Assembly (NCBI GenBank): GCA_032207245.1
Contig: CM063507.1
Coordinates: 84,942,897-85,006,896, forward strand
Source of the DNA: Pardosa pseudoannulata
Lineage: Eukaryota; Arthropoda; Arachnida; Araneae; Lycosidae
Length of the DNA stretch: 64,000 nucleotides
Direction: 5' to 3'
Every line of letters begins with the position of its first letter. Position 1 is the first letter of the stretch. The notes beneath the pieces are model-generated. The model saw only the letters and a list, made by a program, of their open reading frames with translations, was not told the DNA's origin and ran no database searches. This document shows, piece after piece, positions 42,911-55,900 of the stretch. A program made the translations under genes and the position numbers.

Positions 42911-45900
42911 CACATACACACATACCTGCATACATATATACCTGCAAACTATTGCCCATTACACGTACAAATTACACATTTTAACCAATTTTATGATTTT
43001 ATGCCTAAACCAGCTTTCTTTCATACAGTGTAGAGTGTTTGCTACATTTGCAGGTTTCTGTACCAAATTTATTTCTTTTAATGATTTGTTGATTATAAAA
43101 AATCATGAAGTGAAGTAAATCAAGAAAGTTTTATAATATATGTATTATTCATCAAATCGCAAAACTGATGTTCTAAACTTTTAAAGGCTTAAATTCACAC
43201 AATTTTAAAATGTTTAAGAATTATATTGCAATATCCAGTCATTTAAATTACATTTTGCATTGCTAAGTGTAGTTTTGTTAAGTTATATTTGCTATTTGAA
43301 ACATAAAAGAAAGGATAGTTTTCCTTCCAAACTATATTATATGAATTTCTATAACTCTGCTAATGATGAATTTTATCTCTGTGTTTCTTTTTTTAGCATC
43401 AACAGTCACCAAAACCTTTGCGGTCTGTGGAAAAGTCAAACAAGTTTTTCAGTATGTCATCACCATCTTCTAATTCACCTTTGGTTTCATCAATTCCCCC
43501 TCCTTCTGTTCCTTTAAAAATTATCTTGAATAAAAAAATTCAGGTAATTGTATTTCATGTTTAAAGTATTTACATGTATATATAACGATACCAGACATCC
43601 CGTTTTGAACGGGACTGTCCCTTTTTAGAATTACGAGTCCCGGTGTCCCTGAAATGGACTGTGGGAAGCAAAATTATCCTATTTTCAGAAACTGCACAAA
43701 AAATCTCTGCATGTATTAATTGAAAAGCAATATATTGACTGTAATAAAGATACTGAATTTTTCGAATCTTCATTAATATCTAATTACATTACATCGCAAA
43801 AAATAATGGAATGGAATAATTTAAATGTTTCCACGGAAACCCGTTGGAAAGTATTAAAAAACTTTCACGCCAACAATCTTCAGTATAAAAACTTTTCTAT
43901 TGTAATTGAATATATTTTATGTGTACCTGCTACAAATGCTCCAGTAGAAAGAATATTTTCTATTATAAACAAATTGTGGACATCTGAGAAAACCCAGTTA
44001 CAAATTTCAGTTCTAAAGGCGAAGTTAATAATTAAGATGAATAAAAAAAAAAACTTGCCAAAAGTTTCATTCCTACTTGAAATCGTCACCAGCTATATTA
44101 AAACAAATTTGTTCAGATAAATATAACTTAACACTTTGGGTACCTATATTTTGTGATTTGTAATTTTTAAGCCAACAAACTTTTTCTGAATAAATAACTT
44201 TAAAAAAGTGTTATTTTTTTCATTAGCTACTTCTGATTTGACCTAAATAAACCAATGTCCTGTTTTGAGTAAAAAAAATAAATGGTCTCATTATGTATAT
44301 ACCATCTGCATTGAAGCTAAACTTGCCAAGTTCAAATAATGAACTACAGTAGCTCAGTTGACAAAGATGTCAAACTCACAACCAAAGGATTGTGGGTTTG
44401 GAGTTTGACCTGACTGGCCAAATATCCACTCAGTTTATTAATGAAAGTAAGAGCATGTAAAGTAGGTTTGTGGTTGTAATGTCTTCCAAGTTTCGAAGCG
44501 ATGCCTCTGGAAGTGGGGGTCTGCCTTGTCCCTGCTTCTAAATTGCAAGGACCTACATTGAACATACCATATATTTCTGATTATAAGCAGAGGATACTTT
44601 TTTTTCCTTCAAAAAGTTACCCAAAGTTCAAAGCCTGAATATAAGCCAAAGTGGGAAAGAACAATTTCTAGAACAATCATATATGTCACCCAGAAGCCTA
44701 AAATGATGCCAAGCAGTTAAAGTGGAGGATTTATTTTCCATTCAATTTGCTTTAAATTAAAACACTAGACCAATGCTTTTCAAATTGTTTTTGCCATATC
44801 ATCCAGTTTAAATATCGCAGAGGTAGAGGATTGGTTGTACCTCCTGATAAATACAAGGGAATTTCTTAGCACCTTTCAAAAGCGGCTGGCAAAAACAACT
44901 TACGTTTTTAAATTTTGACTTTCATGCATCTTAGTTAATTTCACAATTTACGAGGCTCATCCAGGAAGTAAGTTTCTCTATTTAAAAGAGAAAAAAAAAA
45001 CTCACTTTCACGGACATATTTATTGGCAAAAAGTACAGTAATGTTTCAACTATTTTTCAACATAGCGACCACCAAAATTGAGACACTTGTATTGTGGGAT
45101 CCACTTTTGTATACCTCTGTCGTAGAACTCTGCTGCCTGTGAATGGAACCAGACTTTCTGTTCCAGAACACCATACACATCCCTTTCCATACCGAGAGCT
45201 TCTGTTTGAATTGTGTCCTGACTAAAGATTCACTATGATGCCAATGCATTGACTGCTGCTTGGTCTGTTAAGATAACACAAAATAGTTTTTGGGTCAAAA
45301 TGACTTATCCCATAGTTCTAGTGTTAATAAACAATTTTTAAAACATCTTTTTGTAGCAGAATGTATTGAAGATGTGTATATGAGGGGCTATTTGAAAATA
45401 GTTAAAATTCAAAGTATTTTACAAATTAAGAGTGATTTTTTTTTTAAATATATATATATGCAATCTAGGAATTATATTACCTGTCAGTCACAATAATTAT
45501 GTAGCCCCTATTATTTTTACTTGACCGGGCTACTGGGCAAGGAGAAACCTAATCAGTAATAACGATGCTGAACGAAGCTATCAGTAATATCGATGCAGTC
45601 GAGCCATTGAAAGAGATCAGCACAAGTCTAATTAAAACTTTATTCTAGATCTGCTAAAACGGACATCTCTACTAGTCAACGACAGACAAGAGAAAGACAC
45701 AAAAATCCTTCTGCTCGATCAGAGGTGCTTCTAAGAGCAAAGACAGAAAGAATTTTCCCAGGGAATAGAAACTTACTCAGTGAATTAACGTGGAGCCATT
45801 TGCCGATGATAGCTAGAAAATTTATATCTATAGGACAGAAAGCTTTGGGAAATGGATCGAAAGAATTTTAATTCGCAAACACTTCTTTTAAAAAGACATA

Positions 45901-48900
45901 GAGGCTAGGAAAAAGATTTTAAGGAATTAGAATGGGAGAGAGGAGGTTTTTAAGGAACTATTAAAGTGAAATCATTTCATATTATATATTTATATATATT
46001 GGTAATATTTCATCTGTATTTTTTATTTTTATTGTAATTCTATTATTATAAATGTTTAGCATTTAAGTTGATTACAATATACTATTATGGCTAACAATCC
46101 ATTGAATACATTTCATTTTGCAGACTCCTGATATCAGATCTCCTCCATGTCGTCTTCAAAAACCACAGATGTGTTCTGGAAATTATGTACAGTCACCAGC
46201 CTTTTCAAAGATGAAGCGTAAAACAGTTGGTATTCCTTTCAAACTGTCTGAACCTTCTATAAGTCTTGATTCAATAGTCACAGAATACTTGCGAAAACAG
46301 CATGCATTATGTAGAAACCCAATGCAGGCTTGTCCAGCATTTGATTTGTTTGCGTAAGTGGAACATTTTTTATTATAGTATTTTTAAGTATAAACCAAGG
46401 ATGAATTTTTTCTTTAAAAATTTATATTGTGTTGCAAAAAGTAGACCGTAGCGCTCCAAAACTCCAAATCAAACCAACCAAAAATTTATTATAATTATAA
46501 AATTCAAGACTGTACATAAACTTAAAAAATAAAATTCTATTATGTTTAAATACATGGTTTCCGCACACCTGGAAAGTCAGGGAAAATCATGGATTTAGAC
46601 AATTGATTAATTTTGTCATGGAAAGTCTTGATTTTGCAAGTAAAATGAGTAAAAGTCATGGAAAGTCATGGATCTGCTAAACTACCGATTAAAAAAAATG
46701 CATTGAATTGTTTAATTCTATTTTTACTTGTCATTTGGCTGAAGTTTCTGAGTTTGGTATTTATGTATTATCCTATTGACCCTATTGCCAAGTAAAATTT
46801 GTTCGCCAAGGAAACTCAAAGCAAGAAAGCTTAATGGGTGGGTAAATGTATATTATTCTGGTTTTTTCTTAAATTGTAGATTAAAATTTTATTAATATAA
46901 TAATAATTATTTTTAATAAAAATAAGTTAAGATTTTTGCACAAAATATAAGTTTATCTCTAGGGATATTGTATATAAACATTATAGGGTTATATTTGGCT
47001 ATTATTCATGGTCACCCGGATAATACCAAAGTAACCTGAATTCAAATTGCAAACATTTTGATTGAAAAACTGCTATATGATTGAACTTAGGTATGTAGGT
47101 ACAACAATTTATTTTTATGTATGTGAGTTTATTAACACTTATAAAGTAAGTTTATAGTTTTTTACGATAAAATTCCTGTAATTTCTCCTGTGAAGAAGTT
47201 TTATTCATATATACTTTAACGAAAGCTTTTTAAAGTTATGGAAAATGATCTGCTAAATCAGGGAAAGTCATGAAAAGTCATGAATTTGAAAAATTTTATT
47301 TTGGCAGATACCCTGTAAATATGACACTAAGAAGCCTTAAATATTGCAAAGTAGGTAAAACAGGTGAATATTTTCCAATCAAATCTGTGTTGAATCTCTC
47401 TAGACCAGGGATGGACAAACTTTTTCGGCTGCGGGCCAAATATCAAAAGAAAATAAGTTTGGCGGGCCAAGAAAATTTTTTCTAAAATTTTAAAAGCAAT
47501 ATACAAGTACCTGATGGTTTAAAATACATTAATGATATGAATAAAATTGCAATTTCATTTTTAAAATTTCCTTTTACTGAGGTTCGAGGCGAAATGGACT
47601 GATTTTAAGGAACGATGCTAAATGCTCATCTGTCAGTCTACTTCTGAAATTATTCTTTCTAAGGTTCAAAGTTGAAAACACTTGTTCACATATAAGAAGC
47701 AAATATACCGCTGATCATCTGATAATAAATTTGGGATATAATATTGAAGCAAAGTAGAAAAAGAGATGGATATATAATGTATAAATATATATTTCTTTTA
47801 ATTTGCCTCGGACCAGCAACTTAAAATTCTATCCGCTGGCCATATATAAAACCTTCCGTCGGGCTGTAGTTTGCCCATCCCTGCTCTAGACCATATGACC
47901 AATATTTTTGCTTAAAGCCAGCAATGATAGTTTTCAACTCTATTATCTATATCTGAAACTAGCGCTTTCTCGTAAATTTAAGCAATGTCAACTTTAAAAA
48001 AAGTAAAATATGTTTATTTCTTGCATCCAGCTTATAGAGAAGTACAGCACAAGTAGTGTACATATGTTGTATAGGTCCTTTTGGTGTATTTAGGCCATTT
48101 TGCCTTCTCCTTGCTCAGGGTTGGCATGATTTAAATCAATGTTTTTTTTTGTTTTATTTTATATTTTTATTTATTTATTTATTTTTTTATTTTTTTATTT
48201 TTTATTTTGTTTTTCTTTGAAATACCATTGATTTAAATCATTTTTTTTTTCACTTCTTTTAAAACCTATATTCCAAAGGCAAGAGAATTGGGAATCAGTC
48301 AGCACAGGAATACCAATAAGTAAATAAGTGTCAATAGATAGCACGTGCTTTCCAAGAATGGAAGGGTTGTTATCAGAAAATATGCAGTAGGGGTACTACA
48401 ATGATTGACTATGACTGGTGGAATTCTTTTTATGTAATGGGAGGTAAAGAGAGTATTACAGAACTTGAAATCCAGTTTGTCTACCCAATAACAACAGCCG
48501 TGGCTTCCTCTGCCAGTTTTCTTCTTTTGGTATTGTTCGTTCTAGCCTTCGTAACCAATGAGGAGTGGTTAAAGCATCAAAGCTACTGTTTTTATTGAAA
48601 CAATTAAATCCATCATTCGGTGATTAAAAAATATTGAAATAATTGTGATTTGTTTTTTAAATAAATAGTTTGCATTAAAAGAATATATAATTTGTTCTTT
48701 AAATTGACATCTTATTTAGTTTGCACACGGTTTCTGCGCACCTGGAAAGTCATGGAAAATCATGGATTTAGACAATGGATTAATTTTGTCATGGAAAGTC
48801 ATGATTTTCTAAGTAAAATGAGTAAAAGTCATGGATCCGCTGAGCTACCAATTAAGGAAAACCAAGAAATGCCTCTGCAAGTGAATTTCCTTTCTGTTCG

Positions 48901-49220
48901 TCAAGGAAACTCAAAACAAGCAAGCTTAATAGGGAGGGGGGTAAATGTATAAGTATATTATTCTGGTTTTTTCTTAAATTGTAAATTAAATTTTTATTAA
49001 TATAATAATAATAATTTAATAAAAATTAGTTAAAATTTTTCTACAAATTATAAGCTTATCTTTAGGGCTATTATATATAAACGTTATAGGGTTATCGTGT
49101 TTGGCTATTATTCTTGGTCACCTCGATAATACCTAAATACTCTGAATTCAAATTGGAAATTTTTTTATTGCATTCAGAAAATTGCTGTATGATTAAACTT
49201 AGGTATGTAGATACACAACA

Positions 49221-49287
<67 letters not shown>

Positions 49288-52200
49288 TATATACATATAT
49301 ATATGAGTTTATAAACATTTATAAAGTATTTTTTATCATAAATTTTTGTAATTTCTCTAAAAGAATATATTTTATTTGTATGTATATCAGAATTTTTATT
49401 CATATGTACTTTAACAAAATATTTTTAAAGTCATGGAAAATAATATTCTGAAGTCAGGGAAAGTCATGGATTTGAAAAATTTTATTTTGGCGGATACCCT
49501 GTTTGCAGTATCCAATTACAAAATAATGGAATGTATTTAGATTAAAATTTACATATTTAATTTTAGGTAATCAGTGTGTAGAATATACTAGATAGATAAG
49601 ATGTTACTTCTTATAACAAACAATTCTAGGTATATTGCAAAAAACATAAAAAATAAAAACAACAATTAAAATAAGTATTTAGAAAAAAATCAAAGAAATT
49701 TGATTTAAATTAAAAAAAAAAAATTCTGATTTAAATCAAATAAATCAGATTTAAAAAAAAAAAAATCATGATTATTTCCCAACCCCGTTCTTGCTAGTTT
49801 TGCAAGATTATTGCACAAGACTCATTTAGCTTTCTATTTTATTGTTTTAATTCAGTTTAAAATTTTTGCAAACTCACCATTAAACATATTTTTTGTTATT
49901 TTTATTTTGTGTGTGTGTGTGTGCCAATTTGGTGGCTTTTCTGTTGTCAACTGCAAGAAGCATTATCAAGAAAAACAACCAATACTGTATTCACACTGCA
50001 GATCTGTATACAAGCCTCCTTCCATTCCCTACACACAAATTCACTTTGGCATTAGAAAAAATAAAAAATTTGCATCTTATATACTGAATGTATACAGTAT
50101 TCTTTTCTAATCTTTTTTTTTTTTTTTTTGTTATTATAGAAAAGCATAATTTTAGAATCTTATTTGTTTGGTTTCTTTAATCTATTTTTCAGACCACATA
50201 AGTGTCCAGAACCACATTATAGAAGAAATGCTCCTACAAATTGTGTTCTAAGGCTTCAGAAAAGAGAGGTGTGTATTTTCAGAATTAAAGCTGAGATTTT
50301 TTTTTCTCTCTAGAGCAAAATTAGTCTTATTTTATTGTAAATGGTATATATTTTTGTCTATATTTTATGAAAAATATTCTCTGATGTTGACGTTAAAATG
50401 TAATGTTATTAAATAACTAGCATATAGCCCGTCATATGACGGGATATCAGTAAAATTTTTAATTTTCCAGAATTGTAAAGTACCCTATGAGGCAGGTAAA
50501 AAAAATTGTTTGTTTTTTGGCTCAGAATTATCGTTCTACAAAAATAATTGATTAAAATTATTACTTATGTACCTAATCTGTTATATAAGCCAAATATAAA
50601 AGAAAACTATTTAGGTAATATCTAAGTTTAGGGATAAAACGTAAATGGAAATAAAACAGAAGATATTTAAATAATTTAAAATAAATGATTAAATGAGATA
50701 GTTAAAGGAATGACGTCATAATGCTAGAAAAAATTGTTATTTTTACCTATTTATTATGTGATAAATTGATAAGTTTAATAGCCTACTCCTAAAATAGGGC
50801 TTGATATAATAGCATTTAATGCTCAAAAAGGGGGATGAGGTGAATTTCGAACATTTTAAAGATGACAGTATTTTTTGCTGTGATACGACGCTTATTCATA
50901 CCAATTTATTTTAGAATCAGATCTATAGTTTAGGAAAAAATAAACTGGCTTTGAATTTGGCTAACCCTAACACATAGAAAATCCAATATGGATGCTATAT
51001 CCATACCACGTCCAACCGCTTAATAAATTCGAGAACAGACAGACAGATAACTTTACCAAAAGAAACATTACAAAAAGAAAGTTTGTCATAAAAAGTTGAA
51101 AAAATAATAAACATTTATTTTTAAAATAATAAAACAATTTTGAAAATAATAAAACAACTTTAGGAATCAGAATTTAAAAGAAAAAGCAGAAAATATTAAA
51201 CTAATTAGACATTTAGAAAAATTTGGCTGAGTCGGGGGCAGAGCCGTCAACCCGAGAAGTACGCTGATCAAATGGGCAGACCCTCTATTGAACGTGTCAG
51301 GCCTACACCCGATGAAGGAACTAATTAGAGTATATGAGGGTCGAGTAAACACAGTCCAGTTTAAATATTATGCTCCGCCCTCGCTGCTCCCTCTTATTCT
51401 ATACTAAATTCATATCAAGAATGAATTTAGTATAGAAAGAGAGGGAGAATAATACTTAAAATAATAGCATTAAACGCTCAAAAAGGGGAGATGGGGTGGA
51501 TTTTGAACTCGCTTTGAATTTTGCTAACCCTAACTCATAAAAAATCCAATATGGATGCCTGTATACATTCCAGGTACAAACGCTTCATAAATTCGTGGAC
51601 AGACAGCTTCGGCTATTATTATATAAGAATTATAAAGTAATCTTCGATTTTTCTGAAATTATATACTCTTGAATCTAAGTTAGGTTTAAAAGTTATATTA
51701 GCCTCATTATAATAGGGTGTCCAGGAACCAGGAAAATTGGGAATTCTCGGCAAATTTGGCAATTAGGGTAATATCAGTAAAATTATAATTTTTTACTTGA
51801 AAAAAAAAATCACAATTTTACTGGGGGAAAAAAAGAATTTTTGTAAAAAAAAAAAAAAAAAAAATTAAAAAAAATTAAAAAAATAATTTTTTCCAGTCAA
51901 AATATATAAAAAAAAATACTCTTCAATTTTAGACCTCTTTTGCATTATTTTAAAAATGCTTATTTGCTGTTACATGGGGAAATAGAGAAAAAAAAGGAGA
52001 ATCTTTAGAAAATGAGGCAATTGACAACAAATCAGAATTGATTAAAAAGTAATTGCAATATCAATAAACAAAGAAGCTGACAAAGAATTTGATTTATGGA
52101 CAAATTGAATGTTTAAAATAATAATGCAGCATTCCCGTGGTGTTTAAAAGTCCTTAAGAACTCCTTAATTTTAGATTTCATTTTTAAGGGCCCTTAGAAA

Positions 52201-52845
52201 TACTCATTTTTTTGTCAACAGTCTTTAAAAACTCCTTAATTTTTAAATTGGAATGCAATCAATTTCTCCGTTGACATGATTTGTTTTCGTCATTTCCTAT
52301 CAGTTTTAGCCGCATTCTCTTAACTGTCTAGTTTTGTAAGTTCGGAGTTATATTTGCCCAAAACCAGTTCTAAGAATGCCAGTACAGGTGATAAGTACTG
52401 TTCAAAGAAAATATAAAATATTTGTTAATGTTCATAACATTCTTTTACATTTTCTAGCAAAAAGTGTAGTATTAATAATAAAGAAAATCTTCAAATACAT
52501 ATATGTTTTCAGTGTATTATTGTAGTAATTCAGAATTCCTTTCCTTGATATCCTTAAAAAATTATAGAAATACTTTTAGTTTATTAGTACTTTTTATGGT
52601 CATGAACTGGAAAACTTATTAGACAAATAATCTTTCTCATACTGAAAAAGTTTCAAGAATAAAATCAGCTGCCCTTTCCTAATAGTCAACAGTCATGCAG
52701 ATTTAAATTAAACGAAGCATGAAGGGTGATTTGTATATATATATCAGTTACTTATAGAAGTTTAATTTTCCTTGCTTTGAATGTGATAGAAAAATCTATA
52801 ACTTTCTTTCCCAGGCAACATCAGGTATAATCAGTCAGTATATAC

Positions 52846-52927
<82 letters not shown>

Positions 52928-55900
52928 GGTTTCTGCGCATGATTTAGACAATGGATTAATTTTGTCATGGAAAGTCTTGATTTTTCAAGTAAAATGAGTA
53001 AAAGTCATGGAAAGTCATGGAACCGCTAAACTACCGATTAAATAAAAATGCATTGAATTGTTTAATTCTATTTTTACTTGTCATTTGGCTGAAGTTACTG
53101 CGTTTGGTATTTATGTATTATCTTATTGACCATATTGCCGAGTAAAATTTGTTCACCAAGGAAAGTCAAAGCAAGAAAGCTTAATGGGTGGGTAAATGTA
53201 TATTATTCCGTTTTTTTTTTTCTTAAATTGTAGATTAAAATTTTATTAATATAATGATAATTATTTTTAATAAAAATTAGTTAAGATTTTTGCACAAAAT
53301 ATAAGTTTATCTCTAGGGATATTGTATATAAACATTATAGGGTTATATTTGGCTATTATTCATGGTCAACTGGATAATACCAAAGTACCCTGAATTCAAA
53401 TTGGAAACATTTTGATTGAAAAATTGCTATAGGATTAAACTTAGGTATGTAGATACAACAATTTATTTTTATGTATGTGAGTTTATTAACACTTATAAAG
53501 TAAGTTTATAGTTTTTTTATGATAAAATTCCTGTAATTTCTCTAAAAGCGTATATTTTATTTGTATGTACATCAGAAGTTTTATTCATATATACTTAATC
53601 AAAAGCTTTTTAAAGTCATGGAAAATGATCCGCTAAATCAGGGAAAGTCATGAAAAGTCATGGATTTGAAAAATTTTATTTTGGCAGATACCCTGTATAT
53701 ATCAGAGTCATTTTTTAAACCTGAGAAAGTACTGTTTATAATATTGTATTTTATTCACAACTTATTTTTAGTTTGATCACTAAAAACTATTTTCAAAATT
53801 AGTTTTTGCAAATATATTTATCTTATATTAATTTTTAGGTATTTTTAAAAACTTAATTCTGAAATATTGTGGGGCATTTATTGAACATGTCTTGTCTGGT
53901 TAGTAATCATTAAAATAGGTTCCTCAGGAAATAGGGTTTATGTCGTTATGCTGTGTATTTCAAGTAGGTCCTTATAAAATGTTACTTTGGTCCTTAAAAA
54001 GTCCTTAATTTTTGTTCTGGAAAAAGAGTGGGAACACTGTAATGTACAGTTTTTTATTAATATATTATGCTGCGTTGTTTAAATATAAATAAAATGAAAA
54101 AACTAAATTGTTCAAATTGCCACAGTTCCCCCCTCCCTCATAATTAGTTAATCTCTGTTCCTCATTCAGCTTATTCTGAACACCCCTAAGACAGTAAACA
54201 ATATTTATAAGTTTTAAGTGCGTTGGGATGTTAATTAATTGTATTAAATTTTATAATGTTCTTTAAGTATAAATTTACCTCTAAAAATAGTTTTATAAAA
54301 AAATTGAAGGAAATTGTGTATTAAATAGTATGAATTTATCAAGGAAGGAATTCTGAACTACAGGGAAATGTCAGGGAATTTTTAAATGATTTCCCCTTGG
54401 ACACTCTATTTATCACTTATTAAAGAACATTTCTATATGTGAGAAAGTGAAAGGAAAATTACAAAGTTTATGCATTTGTTTTCCTTTTAATTTTATTACT
54501 AGCATATAGCCCTTCATATGACAGTCGTAAAATTTTTAATTTTCCAGAATTGTAAAGAACCCTACGAGGCAGGTAAAAAAAAATGGTTTGTTTTTTTGGC
54601 TGAGAATTGCCTTTCAACAAAACTAATTGATTAAAATATGTACTTAATCTATTATTTAAATCAAATAAAAAAGAAAATTATTTACGTAATATCTAAGTTT
54701 AGTGATAAAATGGATGAAAATAATGCAGAAAATATTTAAATAATTTAAAATCAGAAATGATTGAATGAAATGGTTAAAGGAATGGCATCATAATGCTAGA
54801 AAAAAATTGTTATTTTTACCTATTTATTATGTGATAAATTGATCAATTTAATCTCTTGCTCTTAAAATGGAGCTTAATATAATGGCATTAAATGCTCGAA
54901 AAGGGGATGGGGTGGATTTCGAACATTTTAAAGAGGACAGTATTTTTCACTGTGATACGAAGTTTATTCATACCAATTTACTTCAGAATCGAATCTATAG
55001 TTTAGGAAAAGATAAACTTGACTGGCTTTGAATTTTGTAAACCCTAACTCATCAAAACTCCAATATGGATGCTCTATTCCAGGTCCAACAGCTTTATAAA
55101 TTCGAAGATAGACAACTTAGGCTATTATTACATTACTAGAAGAAGTTTAAGGATACACAACATGAAATGTTTGTGTGGCCAGGGGCATCCGTAAAGCAAT
55201 ACGTGAATTTAATAAAATAAAAATTATAAAAAGTTGAAAAAATAGTAAAAATTTATTTTAAATATAATAAAACAACTTTTGGAATAAGAATTTAAAAGAA
55301 AAAGCAGAAAATATTAAATTTATTATTAAAAATTTTAAAAAAATTGATGTAAAAAAAAAAATAAAAAAAATAAAAAAAGTATAAAAAATTTAAATATAAA
55401 TATGAATTTCTATAAATAAAATAAATAATAAATATTAAAAACTTTTAAAAATTTATTTTGGAATAATTTTCTATACAAAAATCAAATTATATAATATAAA
55501 TTCATTAAAATTTTTATTAAAATATTATATCAAACTATAAATATTTATATATATTTTATAAATTAATTATTAATAAATAATTTTTTTTTAAAATTTTTTG
55601 AATATAATAAATTAATTAAAAAATATTATAATAATTGAAATATTTATTAAAAATAAATTAATTAAAAATAAAATATTTAAAAATATTTTATCTTTTTTAT
55701 ATTCATTATTTATTAATATAAAAATTTTATTAATTTATATTAAATTTATTAAACGTTAAAAAGAATTGTCTGCGTCGGGGACAGAACCGTCAACCCAAGA
55801 TGTACGACGATCAAGTGGGCGGACATTCTACCAAACGTACAACGCCTGCACGTTGTGAGCCAACTAATTAGAGTATATGAAGTTAGGTAGTCAAGTATAA

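Larger units (their letters stand above)
52127..54039 (+). mobile_element. Family B element, middle level, 5-bp duplication
   Basis: Left end CAGCATTCCCGTGG (one decayed stretch), right end GAGTGGGAACACTG; TAATG flanks both sides (52122-52126, 54040-54044). Repeats of ACTCCTTAATTTTTAAAT near the ends. Family C is inserted inside. Confidence 0.8.
51714..54407. mobile_element. Family A element, outer level of a three-level nest
   Basis: Left end AGGGTGTCCAGGAACC and right end CCCCTTGGACACTCT are inverted. Comparison with 9877-10450 shows that its interior is broken at about 52126/54040 by family B. No clear target duplication. Confidence 0.7.

Noticed and set aside
42792..43118. Tyr/Ile/His-repeat open frame
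   Set aside because: Translation of a (TA)n/(CA)n microsatellite.
49092..49403. Tyr/Ile-repeat open frames on both strands
   Set aside because: Translation of the (AT)n run inside a family C element.
55771..55866. Possible functional tRNA gene on the minus strand
   Set aside because: A- and B-box-like segments are present but stems do not pair convincingly; it lies inside a Helitron and recurs in another copy.
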